A stretch of DNA of 64,000 nt from Streptomyces sp. NBC_00442. GTDB lineage: Bacteria > Actinomycetota > Actinomycetes > Streptomycetales > Streptomycetaceae. Numbering within the stretch: the stretch's first letter is position 1; each line of letters opens with the position of its first letter. The notes under the pieces are model-generated. The model made no database searches. It was not told the origin of the DNA and was given only the letters and a program-made list of their open reading frames with translations. The position numbers and the translations under genes were made by a program. The stretch lies in the NCBI RefSeq assembly GCF_036014195.1, contig NZ_CP107918.1, forward strand, positions 1,240,001 through 1,304,000. Reading direction: 5' to 3'. Shown one piece after another: positions 1-10,500 of the stretch.

Positions 1-334
1 GCGCGACCAGGAGAAGCTGGACCGGGCGCACTTCAAGGCGCTCAGCCGGCAGAACCGGGCCTGGGGCCGCGGCAGGGGCGGCGGCCGTCAGGTCGACGTC
101 CAGGGGATCGGCCCCGGGCCGGGCTCCGCGCAGCCCAAGGCTGTCGCGGAGCCGGCCATAGCGGAGCCGGGACAACTGCCCCTGCGCAACCGGCCCTCGC
201 TACAGGCCGTCGGGACCACTGATCCCGCGTCGGCCACGACCGTGGACCTCACCGCCGAGGACGACACCCAGGCACTTCCCCGGCTCGACTCCCTGGAGCG
301 CAAACTGAAGGATCTTGAGCAGCAGTTCGGATAG
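1..334 (+). CDS. C-terminal end of an unidentified protein (5' end outside window)
   Basis: The reading frame enters from the left edge (codons begin at base 2) and ends at TAG 332-334, giving about 110 C-terminal residues. The visible part is hydrophilic: a basic Arg/Gly-rich stretch, a Pro/Ala-rich linker, and a charged helix ending LERKLKDLEQQFG that looks like a short coiled coil. There is no membrane segment or catalytic motif in this part. The family cannot be told from the tail alone. It is real coding sequence because GC bias follows this frame and the stop is clean. About 150 bases without a gene follow before the next, convergent gene. Confidence 0.6.
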   Translation, partial: RDQEKLDRAHFKALSRQNRAWGRGRGGGRQVDVQGIGPGPGSAQPKAVAEPAIAEPGQLPLRNRPSLQAVGTTDPASATTVDLTAEDDTQALPRLDSLERKLKDLEQQFG

Positions 335-484
335 CCGCGCGCCGGCCGTTCACGGGCCGTCCGTCGACCGCACCACGGGAGACCTCTCCCGCTGCCGGTC
401 CCGGGCGGCACGTTCGCCAGGCCGTGTCTTCAAAGTCCCGTCCGGTCGGCCTGCGGGCGGACGACGCCACTTTGATGACACTCC

Positions 485-952
485 CTAGTACCGCGGCGGC
501 GCACCGCCGTCGAGTTCGAACCAGACGACCTTTCCCCGGTCGTGCTCCTGCACCCCCCAGGCGTCCGCCAGCGCCTCCACGAGGAGCAGTCCCCTGCCGT
601 GCGTGCCGTCGTCGCAGGACGGCCGGTACGGCGTGGGCAGTTCGGCCACGAAATCCTTCACCTCGACGCGCAGCCCGGACGTGCTGACCACGGCCGTGAC
701 CACGGCGCCCCGGTCGGTGTGGATGAGGGCGTTGGTCAGCAATTCGCTGGTGAGCAGCTCCGCCACGTCAGCCGCGCCCGAATGCCGCGACGACACGAGA
801 AGTTCCCGCAGCGCACGACGGATGTCCCGCACGGCCGCCAGGTCGGCCTGCCCCACTCTCCTGCACAGCAGACGCTGGTCCCCCTGCTGCGCATCAGGTG
901 TCCGGAAGGGCCCGCTCCCCGCGGGACCGAATCCTGCCTGATGCCCTGTCAT
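485..952 (-). CDS. RsbW-like ATP-binding protein (anti-sigma/GHKL ATPase)
   Basis: 155 residues. The C-terminal 120 residues have the GHKL histidine-kinase-like ATPase pattern of Streptomyces RsbW-type proteins: an N box region SELLTNALIHT, then an Asp-containing segment (VEVKDF), then a G box DGTHGRGLLLVEALADAWGV, ending near KVVWFEL. Such proteins usually bind a sigma factor or an STAS antagonist and may phosphorylate it; the partner is not encoded next door. The ATG at 952 was chosen because AGGTGG lies about 7 bases upstream; the open frame continues further upstream without conserved features. It is single-gene and convergent with the fragment at 1-334. Family assignment is firm, partner unknown. 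Confidence 0.85.
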   Translation of the reverse strand: MTGHQAGFGPAGSGPFRTPDAQQGDQRLLCRRVGQADLAAVRDIRRALRELLVSSRHSGAADVAELLTSELLTNALIHTDRGAVVTAVVSTSGLRVEVKDFVAELPTPYRPSCDDGTHGRGLLLVEALADAWGVQEHDRGKVVWFELDGGAPPRY

Positions 953-1715
953 AACCCCCACCTGCACGCTGTGACGACCTTCTTTCCCTCGAACACCCAC
1001 ACGGGATGCATGCCCCCGCCCGGCCACGGTCACGCATCGTGATTTGACGACAACCGAACGAGAAGGTTCTCCGGTCGCCGCCGAAGCGGCTCGACCGAGC
1101 TCCAACTCCCGTGTCCGGCAGGCGGGTTGCCGACACCGTGCGCTCCTCCACGCGCCCGTCCACGCGCCCGCACGAGCCGCTGTCCGAGCGCCCTCGCCAC
1201 CGCCCGCTCGGCATGTGCGGGTCGAGTCCGCCCGCCGCCCCCCTCTCGTTGACGGCGGCATACGGAACGTTCGGGGCCGCTGCTCTGCACGGCTCGCCCG
1301 GCGGGGCCGCACCGGGGCGGACCGGCCGCGCCGAAGACGCCCGGCCGCCCGGCGTCAGCCCCTGTACCGACATGCCGGTACCGATCCCGGCGTACGCGAC
1401 GAGCGGGCACCGCACAGGGTGCTGGACGTCGAGGTGGGGCCGGAACCCCGTGGGTGGGACCGCGATGCGGCGCTCTGCGCGGTCGCGGGGCCGGGCCTCC
1501 GCGCCCCGCTGCCCGCCCCGGGCGCGTACAGCCTCCCGTACGGCGGTCCCGGCCGGTTGCGGAAGGTGCTCCTCCCCCATCGGTGCCACGACATCCCGCC
1601 CGGTTCGCGGGGCGTCCGGGCACCGCCGGGCGCACGGGGCGTAGGCGCGCGTACGCACGACAGCGGACAACCCGGTCGCGGGGCCGGCTCATCGACCGCC
1701 CGGTCGCGGAGCCGG
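953..1715. other. Long stretch without a convincing gene
   Basis: About 760 bases between the ATPase start and the kinase stop. Several open frames exist on both strands, but they are Arg/Pro/Ala-rich, mutually overlapping and resemble no family I know, as expected of chance frames in very GC-rich DNA. It should hold the promoter of the ATPase gene and the 3' end region of the kinase gene. No RNA gene or repeat was recognised. Confidence 0.5.
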
Positions 1716-3614
1716 CTAGTAGGGCACCGTGCCGCACCAGGTCTGGGCCCAGGCGGACGGGCCGTACTTGTTGGCCGCGCGCACCGCCACACAGATCTCG
1801 TCGCCCGAGAAGGGCCCGTTGATCGTGTAGTTGAGGTCGCCGGTGGAGAGGATCGTGTCCACGCTCTTCTTCGTGAAGTTGCTGCCCTTGTTGGTGTAGT
1901 GGATGTCGTAGCGGGTCGCTCCGGAGATCGAGGACCAGCTCGCGACGATCGGCATGGAACACGCGCCGACACAGGAGTTGGCGTACTTGAGCTGGTAAGC
2001 GGTCATGGCGGGCGGTGGGGAGCCCGCGGGCTGCCCGGTGGATCCGGACGAGCCCGACCCGCCCGAGCTACCGCCCGATCCGGTGTGCCCACCGGAACCG
2101 GAGCCGCCGACCGCTCCCCCGCCGGCGCCCCTCGTGGATCCCCCGGCGGAGGCGCTTCCCCCGCCGCCACCACCGGGGGATCCCGCACCGCCGCCGTTGG
2201 TCTGGGTGTTCTGTCCGCCGGCGCCGCCGACGGTGACGCCGCCCTTGCCGTCCTGACCCTGCGTGCCGCCCTTGGCCGGATCGCTCGCCGTCGCCGAGGG
2301 TGAACTGCCGGCCGGGCTGGGCGAGTTGCTCGCCAAGGGCGTGGCGCTGACGCCGGGCCCGGCACTGGCGCCGGCGCTCGGTCCCGTGCTCGCGCTCGCG
2401 CTGTTGCTCGGCGGCTTGGCGTGCGCGTCGTTCTTGCTGTCGCTCGCGAAGGGCTGGAGCACGGCGAGCGTGCCGCCGCCCACGGTGAGGACGGCGATGA
2501 CGGGGAGCACGACGAGCCTGCGCCGGCGGCGGGACTTCTCCTCGGGCTCGCGTGCCGTGACGGTGCCCTCCCCCACGAACCCTTCGGGGAACCCGGTCCC
2601 GGGGCGCAGACCGATCGTCGCCCGGTCCACGGGCTCCTCCCGCAGGGGCTTCGCCTCCGCGTCGAGCAGCCGCGCGGACTGCTGGGCGAGCCGCTCGACG
2701 ACGCGGGCGGGCAACCAGGCGCCGCGCCCGGCGCTCGGACGCGTACGCTCCGGATCCGCCAACAGCTCGTCCACACCGGGGCGTTCGGCGATGTCCTTGG
2801 TCAGGCAGCGGGCGACGAGCGCGCGCAGCGAGTCGTCCTCCACGCCCGACAGGTCGGGCTCGCCCTCCACGATCTGGAACATCACGGCGTGCTGGTTACT
2901 GGCCCCCTGCCCGAACGGGAGCTGCCCGGTCGCCGCATAGGTCAGCACACACCCGAGGGTGAACACGTCGCTCTTGACCCCGGCGCTCTGGCCGCGCACC
3001 TGCTCGGGCGACATGAAGCCGGGAGAGCCGACCGCCATCCCCGTGCTGGTCAGCAAGGACTCCACGGATGTCTCCAGGGCCCGCGCGATCCCGAAGTCGA
3101 TGACCTTGGTGCCGTCCACGGTGAGCATCACGTTGGACGGCTTCAGGTCGCGGTGCACGATCCCCGCGCCGTGGATGTCCTTGAGCGCCTTCAACAGCCC
3201 CTCGGCGAGGGCGTGCAGGGACGCGGGCGGCAGCGGCCCGTACCGCCGCACGATCTGTTCGAGCGAGAGCCCGGGAACGTATCCCGTGGCCACCCAGGGC
3301 GGCTCGTCGCCCGGCCCCGCGTCGAGCACAGGCGCCGTGTACCGCTCACCGACCTTGCGCGCCGCCTCGATCTCCCGCCGGAAGCGCGCCCTGAACTGTT
3401 CGTCGGACACGTGCTCCTCGTGCACGACCTTCACCGCGACGGTGCGCCCGCTGTCCGACCGTGCGAGGAACACCCGCCCCATGCCGCCGGCGCCGAGCCG
3501 GCCCAGCAGCAGATACGGTCCGATCCGCGCGGGGTCACTCGCCGCGAGCGGCTTGATCCCCCCGTCGGCGTAATCGTCCTTCTCGCCGCGTCCGTCCCCG
3601 TTAGTACCGCTCAT
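1716..3614 (-). CDS. Membrane-anchored Ser/Thr protein kinase (PknB type)
   Basis: 632 residues. An N-terminal Hanks-type kinase domain spans residues 30-285: glycine loop GRLGAGGMGRVFLA, ATP lysine K62 (VAVKVV), catalytic loop HRDLKPSN (D156), DFG (D173) and GSPGFMSPEQ. A juxtamembrane segment with an Arg run leads into one membrane helix (about 367-388). The outside part is a long Ser/Gly/Pro-rich linker and a roughly 90-residue C-terminal domain with two Cys pairs that reads like a fibronectin type III fold (SWSSISGATRYDIHY). There are no PASTA repeats, so the sensor differs from PknB. It lies downstream of poxB and a PP2C-like gene on the same strand, suggesting a phosphorylation/dephosphorylation pair. 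Start ATG 3614. Confidence 0.93.
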   Translation of the reverse strand: MSGTNGDGRGEKDDYADGGIKPLAASDPARIGPYLLLGRLGAGGMGRVFLARSDSGRTVAVKVVHEEHVSDEQFRARFRREIEAARKVGERYTAPVLDAGPGDEPPWVATGYVPGLSLEQIVRRYGPLPPASLHALAEGLLKALKDIHGAGIVHRDLKPSNVMLTVDGTKVIDFGIARALETSVESLLTSTGMAVGSPGFMSPEQVRGQSAGVKSDVFTLGCVLTYAATGQLPFGQGASNQHAVMFQIVEGEPDLSGVEDDSLRALVARCLTKDIAERPGVDELLADPERTRPSAGRGAWLPARVVERLAQQSARLLDAEAKPLREEPVDRATIGLRPGTGFPEGFVGEGTVTAREPEEKSRRRRRLVVLPVIAVLTVGGGTLAVLQPFASDSKNDAHAKPPSNSASASTGPSAGASAGPGVSATPLASNSPSPAGSSPSATASDPAKGGTQGQDGKGGVTVGGAGGQNTQTNGGGAGSPGGGGGGSASAGGSTRGAGGGAVGGSGSGGHTGSGGSSGGSGSSGSTGQPAGSPPPAMTAYQLKYANSCVGACSMPIVASWSSISGATRYDIHYTNKGSNFTKKSVDTILSTGDLNYTINGPFSGDEICVAVRAANKYGPSAWAQTWCGTVPY

Positions 3615-3721
3615 GATGATGTGGCTCCCCCGGCCCTTGTCGCCTGGTCATCGGCGCAACTTCGTTGAGGGTAGTCGCTGTTGAGACGCCGAGTGAAGGT
3701 GAGGACGCGCCGGGCGGGCGG

Positions 3722-3775
3722 GGCGGTTCTGTGCGGCGGGGCGGTTCTGTGCGGCGGGGCGGTTCTGTGCGGCGG
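3722..3775. repeat. Three tandem 18-bp repeats
   Basis: The unit GGCGGTTCTGTGCGGCGG occurs three times head to tail without mismatch. It sits in the 182-base gap between the end of poxB and the start of the kinase gene, so it lies in the kinase 5' region. No protein-binding role can be read from it. Confidence 0.8.
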
Positions 3776-3796
3776 TCCGCCTCTTGGGGGCGGGCC

Positions 3797-5539
3797 CTAC
3801 GGCCTGGGTACGTTGCGCAGGTTCGAGCGGGCCATCTGGAGCATGCGGCCCACGCCGCCGTCCAGGACGATCTTGCCGGCGGAGAGCGCGAACCCCGACA
3901 CCATGTCCGCGCTGATCTTCGGCGGGATGGAGAGCGCGTTGGGATCGGTGACGATGTCGACGAGGGCCGGTCCCTTGTGCTTGAAGGCGTCCCTGAGAGC
4001 GCTCCCGAGCTGCTTGGGCTTCTCGACCCGTACCCCGTACGCCCCCGCGGCGCGGGCGATGGCCGCGAAGTCGGGGTTCTTGTTGGTCGTTCCGTACGAG
4101 GGCAGGCCGGCGACCAGCATTTCCAGTTCGACCATGCCGAGCGAGGAGTTGTTGAAAAGCACGATCTTCACGGGCAGGTCGTACTGGACGAGAGTGAGAA
4201 AGTCACCCATCAGCATGGTGAAGCCGCCGTCGCCGGACATCGAGACGACCTGGCGGTTCCGGTCGATGAACTGGGCGCCGATGGCCTGCGGCAGAGCGTT
4301 GGCCATCGAGCCGTGGCTGAACGAACCGATGACGCGGCGTCTGCCGTTGGGCGAGATGTAACGGGCCGCCCAGACGTTGCACATACCGGTGTCCACCGTG
4401 AAGATCGCGTCGTCGTCGGCGAGTTCGTCCAGGACGGAGGCCACGTACTCGGGGTGGATCGGGACGTGCTTGTCCACCTTGCGGGTGTACGCCTTGACGA
4501 CGCCCTCCAGCGCGTCGGCGTGCTTCTTGAGCATCTTGTCGAGGAACTTGCGGTCCGTCTTGACCTTCACGCGCGGTGTCAGACAGCGCAGGGTCTCCTT
4601 CACGTCGCCCCACACCGCGAGGTCCAGCTTCGAGCGTCGGCCCAGGTGTTCGGGGCGCACATCGACCTGGACGATCTTGACGTCGTCGGGCAGGAAGGCG
4701 TTGTACGGGAAGTCGGTGCCGAGCAGGATCAGCAGATCGCACTCGTGGGTCGCCTCGTAGGCCGCGCCGTACCCGAGGAGGCCGCTCATGCCGACGTCGT
4801 AGGGGTTGTCGTACTGGATCCATTCCTTGCCGCGCAGCGCGTGCCCGACGGGCGACTTGACCCGCTCGGCGAACTCCATGACCTCCGCGTGCGCGCCCGC
4901 CGTGCCGCTGCCGCAGAACAGGGTGACGCGCTTGGCCCGGTCGATGAGGGCCGCGAGCTTGTCGATCTCGGTGTCCCCGGGGCGCACGGTGGGCCGCGAC
5001 GTGACCAGGGCGTGGTCGATCGCCTTGTCGGGGGCGGGCGCGGAGGCGATGTCGCCGGGCAGCGCGAGGACGCTGACCCCGCCCTGACCGATCGCGTGCT
5101 GGATCGCCGTCTGCATCACGCGCGGCATCTGCTGCGGGTTCGAGATCAGCTCGCTGTAGTGGGAGCACTCCCGGAACAGCTGGTCCGGGTGGGTCTCCTG
5201 GAAGTAGCCGAGGCCGATCTCCGACGACGGGATCTGCGAGGCGAGGGCGAGGACGGGCGCCATCGAGCGGTGCGCGTCGTACAGGCCGTTGATGAGGTGG
5301 AGGTTGCCGGGCCCGCACGATCCGGCGCACGCGGCGAGGCTGCCGGTGAGCTGAGCCTCGGCGCCGGCCGCGAACGCGGCGACCTCCTCGTGCCTGACCT
5401 GGATCCAGTCGATGCCGGGGGTGCGGCGGATGGCGTCGACGACAGGGTTCAGACTGTCGCCGACGACTCCGTACAGCCGCTTGACGCCCGCGCGCCGGAG
5501 GATGTCGACGAACTGCTCCGCAACGTTCTGCTTGGCCAT
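3797..5539 (-). CDS. poxB: Thiamine-diphosphate pyruvate dehydrogenase (PoxB-type)
   Basis: 580 residues, the usual length for ThDP-dependent pyruvate oxidase/pyruvate:quinone dehydrogenase. It has the three expected parts: N-terminal Pyr domain with the catalytic Glu region (IQVRHEEVAAFAAGAEA), a central FAD/Rossmann-like domain, and a C-terminal PP domain with the ThDP/Mg motif starting GDGGFTMLMGD and ending LFNN. In E. coli PoxB makes acetate and CO2 directly from pyruvate and is membrane-stimulated through its C-terminus. Here the C-terminus is short and basic, so lipid activation is uncertain. The PP2C-like gene ends 27 bases upstream, so the two may be cotranscribed. Acetolactate synthase is less likely because of the overall PoxB-like sequence and isolated context. 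Confidence 0.9.
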   Translation of the reverse strand: MAKQNVAEQFVDILRRAGVKRLYGVVGDSLNPVVDAIRRTPGIDWIQVRHEEVAAFAAGAEAQLTGSLAACAGSCGPGNLHLINGLYDAHRSMAPVLALASQIPSSEIGLGYFQETHPDQLFRECSHYSELISNPQQMPRVMQTAIQHAIGQGGVSVLALPGDIASAPAPDKAIDHALVTSRPTVRPGDTEIDKLAALIDRAKRVTLFCGSGTAGAHAEVMEFAERVKSPVGHALRGKEWIQYDNPYDVGMSGLLGYGAAYEATHECDLLILLGTDFPYNAFLPDDVKIVQVDVRPEHLGRRSKLDLAVWGDVKETLRCLTPRVKVKTDRKFLDKMLKKHADALEGVVKAYTRKVDKHVPIHPEYVASVLDELADDDAIFTVDTGMCNVWAARYISPNGRRRVIGSFSHGSMANALPQAIGAQFIDRNRQVVSMSGDGGFTMLMGDFLTLVQYDLPVKIVLFNNSSLGMVELEMLVAGLPSYGTTNKNPDFAAIARAAGAYGVRVEKPKQLGSALRDAFKHKGPALVDIVTDPNALSIPPKISADMVSGFALSAGKIVLDGGVGRMLQMARSNLRNVPRP

Positions 5540-5566
5540 GGATCCATCAACCCATGCCCTCTGCCG

Positions 5567-7438
5567 TTACGCCTCCCAGACTGCTACAGCCGTACGGTCG
5601 TCGGCGTAACCCTTCACCCTGAGCTGAAGGTCGGCGAGGAACGCGGCGAGCCCCGGTGGCTCGGGGCTGGCCCAGCGCTCCGCCAGCTCCTTGCCGAGAG
5701 CGCTCTCACCGCGCAGGGGTTCGGCGAGACCGGGGCTGCACAGCAGGAGGGCATCGCCCGGACGGGCCACCGAGGCCCGGAAGCGGAACGGTTCGCCGGG
5801 CGGAGCCGGTGCGTCGATGGAGGGGCGGAGGGGATCGACGGTGTTGAGGTCCATCGTCAGGCGGTCCCCCTGCTCGGTCTCGGCGGGGGCGGAACCGAAG
5901 CCCACCACCGGCGCCCCGAGCATGGCGCCGGGCTCCGGCACGGCGGGCTCGATGTCCTGCCAGACCCCGCCGCGCAGCCGGAACAGGCCGCCGTGCCCGA
6001 CGCCGAAGAACACCCGGGTGCGGCAGGCGGGGTCGGCGGAGAGCAGCAGACAGCGCAGGCTCGCGGTGTACTCCTCCGGCACCATGCCGAGCTCGCCGGC
6101 GCGGGCCCGCAGCATTCCGTAGCTGCGGTCGGTGAGCCGGTGCAGGCCCGACTTGAGGTCGCCGCGCCGGCCCGCCCTGATGTCCTCGGCCAGGCGCACA
6201 TGGCTGCGGCCGATGGCTCCGCCGATCCAGTGGCAGGCGTCGGCGGCGGCGAGGTGCGCCCGGTCGCTGGTGCGCGCACCACTGGCGACGGCGACCAGGA
6301 CCAGGGCGTTCTCGCCGGTGCCGAAGCGGGCGGTGAGCAGGGCGTCGCGGCGGGGCTCGCCCCGGTAGCGCGCGGAGTCCCCGCGCGACGAGCCGGCCCG
6401 CAGGACGTACGCGCCGTAGCGGGCGCCGTCGAGCACGGTGTCGGCGACGAGTTCGTCGAGCGCGTCGGGGCGGGCGGTGGCCAGCGCGGTGGGCTCGGCG
6501 TCGTAGGTGGGCGGTCCGTCACCCACATGGCCGGTACGGGGCCGGGGCGCGGGCGCGAACTGCTCCGGCGGGGCGGTCCGCGCCGGCCCGAACTGCTCGT
6601 CGGGCGCGGTGACGGGCGGGCCTGACCTGCCGGTGGCGGGCGTACGCAGACTGCTCGGCGCGTTCGCGACGCGCGGCCCGTCGTCGGCGCCGCTTGGCTC
6701 CGGCTGCGCGGTGACCGGCGCCGCACCCGGCCGGGCCGGGGGCCGGTCCGCCGCGTCCGGCGCGGTCCCCTCCGCCCAGCCCGGCGGCAGCTCGGGGACG
6801 GGCTCCGCCGGCGGAGGCGGGGCCGCGGCCACGGATTCCCACCAGGCGGCGGGCTTGCGCGGCCCGGCCGCGCTCCCGGCCGCGCTCCCCGGGCCCCACG
6901 GGGCGGCGGGGCCGGGCGCGGAGGCGGGGGGCGGCACGGGTTCCGGGCCGGGGGGCTCCACGGCGGGGCGTTCCGGCGCGGCGGCCGGGGGCTCGGGGGC
7001 CGGGCGTACCGGGGGCTCGGGGGCCGACCCTTCCGGCGCGGCGGCCTCGGGTACGGCCGCCTCGGGTGCCGCAGCCTCCGGTACGGGCGCCGCACGCGAA
7101 CCGGCCGCCTCCCGGGACGCCGCCTCCGGGGCCGCCGCACGTGATCCGGCGGTATGCGAACCGGCGGCGCGTGAACCCGCCGCGTGCGAAGCCTCCGCGT
7201 GTGAACCCGCCGCGTCGGGGCCGACCGCCTCGGAGTCCGGGCCTGGGCCGGGCACGGGGTCGGGGCCTGGGCCGGCCCTCTCCTCCGTCGGGGGTGAACC
7301 CACCGTGTCCGACGCCGAGTTGAAGCGGTCGTCGAGGCTGTCGCGCGAACCGTCGGGACCGGCGTCCGGTGCCGACTCGTCGTACAGCCGGTTCCACCAG
7401 TCGTCGTCCCGGGTCGGCCTCTCCCCCTGCTGACTCAT
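5567..7438 (-). CDS. PP2C-like protein phosphatase with long low-complexity N-terminus
   Basis: 623 residues. The first 360 or so are acidic then Ala/Pro/Glu-rich, including repeated PEAA and AGS(H/R) motifs, and look disordered. The C-terminal 250 residues carry a divergent PP2C fold: an early Asp-containing segment (RAGSSRGDSARYRGEPRRD), the ALVLVAVASG strand, and a terminal DDRTAVAVWEA strand typical of PPM metal-site Asp residues. The family removes phosphate from Ser/Thr. The start MSQQGERPTRDDDWW was chosen because the acidic N-terminus is typical of the family and the 89 codons upstream look non-coding. The same-strand kinase two genes downstream is a plausible opposing partner. Confidence 0.85.
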   Translation of the reverse strand: MSQQGERPTRDDDWWNRLYDESAPDAGPDGSRDSLDDRFNSASDTVGSPPTEERAGPGPDPVPGPGPDSEAVGPDAAGSHAEASHAAGSRAAGSHTAGSRAAAPEAASREAAGSRAAPVPEAAAPEAAVPEAAAPEGSAPEPPVRPAPEPPAAAPERPAVEPPGPEPVPPPASAPGPAAPWGPGSAAGSAAGPRKPAAWWESVAAAPPPPAEPVPELPPGWAEGTAPDAADRPPARPGAAPVTAQPEPSGADDGPRVANAPSSLRTPATGRSGPPVTAPDEQFGPARTAPPEQFAPAPRPRTGHVGDGPPTYDAEPTALATARPDALDELVADTVLDGARYGAYVLRAGSSRGDSARYRGEPRRDALLTARFGTGENALVLVAVASGARTSDRAHLAAADACHWIGGAIGRSHVRLAEDIRAGRRGDLKSGLHRLTDRSYGMLRARAGELGMVPEEYTASLRCLLLSADPACRTRVFFGVGHGGLFRLRGGVWQDIEPAVPEPGAMLGAPVVGFGSAPAETEQGDRLTMDLNTVDPLRPSIDAPAPPGEPFRFRASVARPGDALLLCSPGLAEPLRGESALGKELAERWASPEPPGLAAFLADLQLRVKGYADDRTAVAVWEA

Positions 7439-7519
7439 GCCCTTATTGTCCACCGCTGGAGGCATACGAAAACGGGGCATCGGGAAAATGTGCTCAACGG
7501 ACAAGCGTCGCAACGGCAG

Positions 7520-7570
7520 AAAAGTCCGCCGGGCGCCCCCACCCCCCACGGGGAGGACACCCGGCGGACC
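7520..7570 (-). terminator. Rho-independent terminator of the large protease gene
   Basis: Read on the minus strand, a 12-bp stem (GTCCGCCGGGTG pairing with CGCCCGGCGGAC, one G-U) with a C/G-rich loop is followed by TTTT. It begins about 12 bases after the protease stop codon. One of the few classical terminators visible here. Confidence 0.8.
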
Positions 7571-7581
7571 GCCTTCGTGGA

Positions 7582-10500
7582 TCAGCGCACCGCGTACGCG
7601 TTCACCACGGTCTGGGTGACCGAGTTGCCGTTGGCGTCGGTCAGTTCGGCCTTCAGGGTCACGTCCTTGGAGGTGGCTCCCGCGTGGTTCACGGTCGCCG
7701 TCCACCTACCGCCCTGATGGCTGGTATTCGCCTTGGTCCAGGTGGTTCCGCCGTCGTAGGAGTACGACAGCCCGGCCGACACCAGGGCGGCCGGGGTGTA
7801 GCCGGCGTGGCCCGTGACCGAGAGCGCGATCTTCTGGCCGTCAACCGCCGGCACCGTCTTGAGGCCGTCCTGCGGCACGGCGTAGTGGGGGAAGAGCAGC
7901 GGAATGCCCTGGGAGAACGCCTTCTCGTCGAGGTGCGAGCGGAACTTCCAGCTCGTGACGACTTCCTGGGAGCGCTTCCAGACCGCGCCGGAGGGCCCGA
8001 TCTTCTGGTTGTCGCTGATGAGTTCGTACGCCGCGTCGTCCGCGGGGACGGTGAACACACCCGAGGGCCAGCCGCTGCTGTCGTAGTCCTCGCCGTTGCG
8101 GCGCAGCAGCAGGGAGCCGATGTCGCCGAACGAGCCGGGCTGCGCGCTGTGTTCGGTGTCGCCCCACATGTTGGGGGCGAAGCCGATCAGGTTGCCCTGG
8201 CGTTCGGCGGCGAGCAGCGGCTTGCCCGTCGCGTCGCGCCCGGCGTCGGGGCCGATCACGCCGTCGTACCAGCTCTCCGTGGTCTGCTCGCCCGGCCGGT
8301 GGGCCCTGGCCGGGGAGAGCATGAACTCGCCGAAGGGGAAGCTGGACGAGACGAAGTGGTCCCAGGTGGTGCCGCCCGCCGTGTAGTACTCGGTGCGGGT
8401 GGAGGGGACGGCCACCAGGTCGATGCCGGAGACCCCGATCGGGTCGCCACCGACCGGGCGGTGTGCGCTCACGCCGTCGATGAAGTCGGCCGGCACGCCC
8501 ATCGAGTGGTAGGTGGAGACGGTGCGGCCGAGCTGTCCGTCGCGGACCCGGTAGGTCCGGTCGGAGCCGAAGCCGCCGTCCTCCTGGAAGCCGAGGTTGT
8601 AGACGTAGCCGCTCTTCGCGGTCGCCTTCCAGTCGAGGCTCACCGGACCGTGCGCCAGCCGCCCGGCGAGGTCCGTCGCCTCCGCCGTCTCGACGGCGAG
8701 CGTGGGCAGCGGGCCGCCCGTGAAGCCGTACGCCGGCAGCCAGCGGCCGGCCGAGGGACGGTGCACGACGAGCGCCGTGGCGCCCGCGGCCTTGGCGTCC
8801 TTGCCCAGGGTCGCGAGCGAGTCGGCGCCGTCCGGTACCGCGACGAAGGCGATCCTTCCGCTCACCCCGGCGGACTTGAGCTCGTCCGGGGTGCCCCGAC
8901 CCGCGTCGACGAGCGGGGCCCGGCCGGTGCCGTCGAGGTTGTCGGAGCCGGTGCTGGCGGTGACCGGGTGCAGCGCGGGGCCGCCGGTCACCGACAGCTT
9001 CTCGAACTGCGGGGCGTAGGCCCGCCAGTAGCTGCCGAACTCGAAGTCGCCGGTACGGGCGCTGCCCCGGACATCCGCGTAGTAGTCCGTGATCAGGCGC
9101 GATCCGGTGATGGAGCCCGAGTGCAGCCACTGGCCGCCCCAGGAGCGGGCGAAGTCGAGGGTGGTGGTGCGGACTTCGCTGGGCCGGTCGGTCCGCACGG
9201 AGAGGCGGTGCGCGGTGCGGGCGTCCAGGACGAGGGTGGTGTCCTTCTTCAGGTCGAGCTGCGGGCGGCCGAGGTAGCTGACCGAGCCGACGTTCTCGCC
9301 GGTGGCGTCGCCGGGGTCGGCGGTGGCGACGAACGAGGACACGAAGTAGGCGCCGGGGCGTAGCCGGTAGACCTGGTCGACGGCGCCCTCGTTGAAGCGG
9401 CGCTCGCCGGTGGCGGTGTCGGTGCCGATGACGTCGAGCGAGGAGGCTCCCGCGGCGGGACTGCCTTGGCGGTCGACGAGCTTGACGCGCAGGGTGACGG
9501 TCTCCGGCTCGACGTAGAGCGAGAACGGTGTGGAGACCCGCACGCCGTTGGCCGTGGCGAGCACGCGGCCCGTGACGTCTCCGTACTGGGCGGCCTTGAG
9601 GCGGGCGCTGGGGTCGATGGCGAGCGGCACCTTGACGGTGGCGCCTGCCGGGACCGTCACCGAGGCGGAACTCAGCTTCGCCACCGCGGAGTTGACGGCC
9701 GAGCCGTCGTTGCCGGTGACGCCCGCGACCTTGAGGGCGAGCTTCACGGCCCGGTCGGAGACGTTGGTGTAGGGCACGGTGACGGTGGTGCGGTCGCTCT
9801 TGTCCTGCGGCCAGTCGAAGGCGCCGGCCTGTACGGCGGGCGCACCGAGGACGGTCTCGTCGATGGCGGCCTTGACGTCGAGCCGGCCGCCGCCGGTCTC
9901 GCGCACGTCCCCGGGTATCGCGCTGTTGGCGGACGAGACGAGTGCGGACTTGATCTGCTGCGCCGTCCAGTCGGGGTGGCGCTGCTTGACGATGGCGGCG
10001 GCGCCCGCGACGTGCGGGGTGGCCATGGAGGTGCCGGACATGGACTGGTACGCGTAGACGCCGCGGCCGCCGGCGTTGGCGGCCAGGATGTCGACGCCGG
10101 GCGCGGTGATCTCCGGCTTCAGGGTGTGGGTGAAGGGCGCGGGGCCGCGGCTGGAGAAGCTCGCGGTGGTGTCGTCGTGGTCGACGGCTCCGACGGTCAG
10201 GACGCCGGGCGCGCAGCCGGGTGAGGACACGGTGTTCAGGCCCGGACCGGCATTGCCCGCGGCGACGACGAACAGGGTGTGGTCGGTCTCGGTGGCGAGT
10301 TGTTGCGCGGCGACGCTCATCGGGTCGGTGCAGTCGGTGGGCACGGGGCTGCCGAGCGACATGGAGACGACGTCGGCCTTGTTGTCGACGGCCCACTGCA
10401 TTCCGGCGATGATCCACGAACTGTCGCCGGAGCCCGAGTCGTTGAGGACCTTCCCGACGAGGAGGCCGGTGCCGGGTGCGATGCCCTTCTCCTTGCCGTC

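Noticed and set aside
894..1670. Overlapping frames in the 953-1715 gap
   Set aside because: Low-complexity Arg/Pro products, no ribosome sites, several frames equally open.
3665..6625. 986-codon open frame on the plus strand across poxB and the phosphatase gene
   Set aside because: It is the complement of two well-supported minus-strand genes; its product is an Arg/Gly/Val-rich string with no family resemblance.
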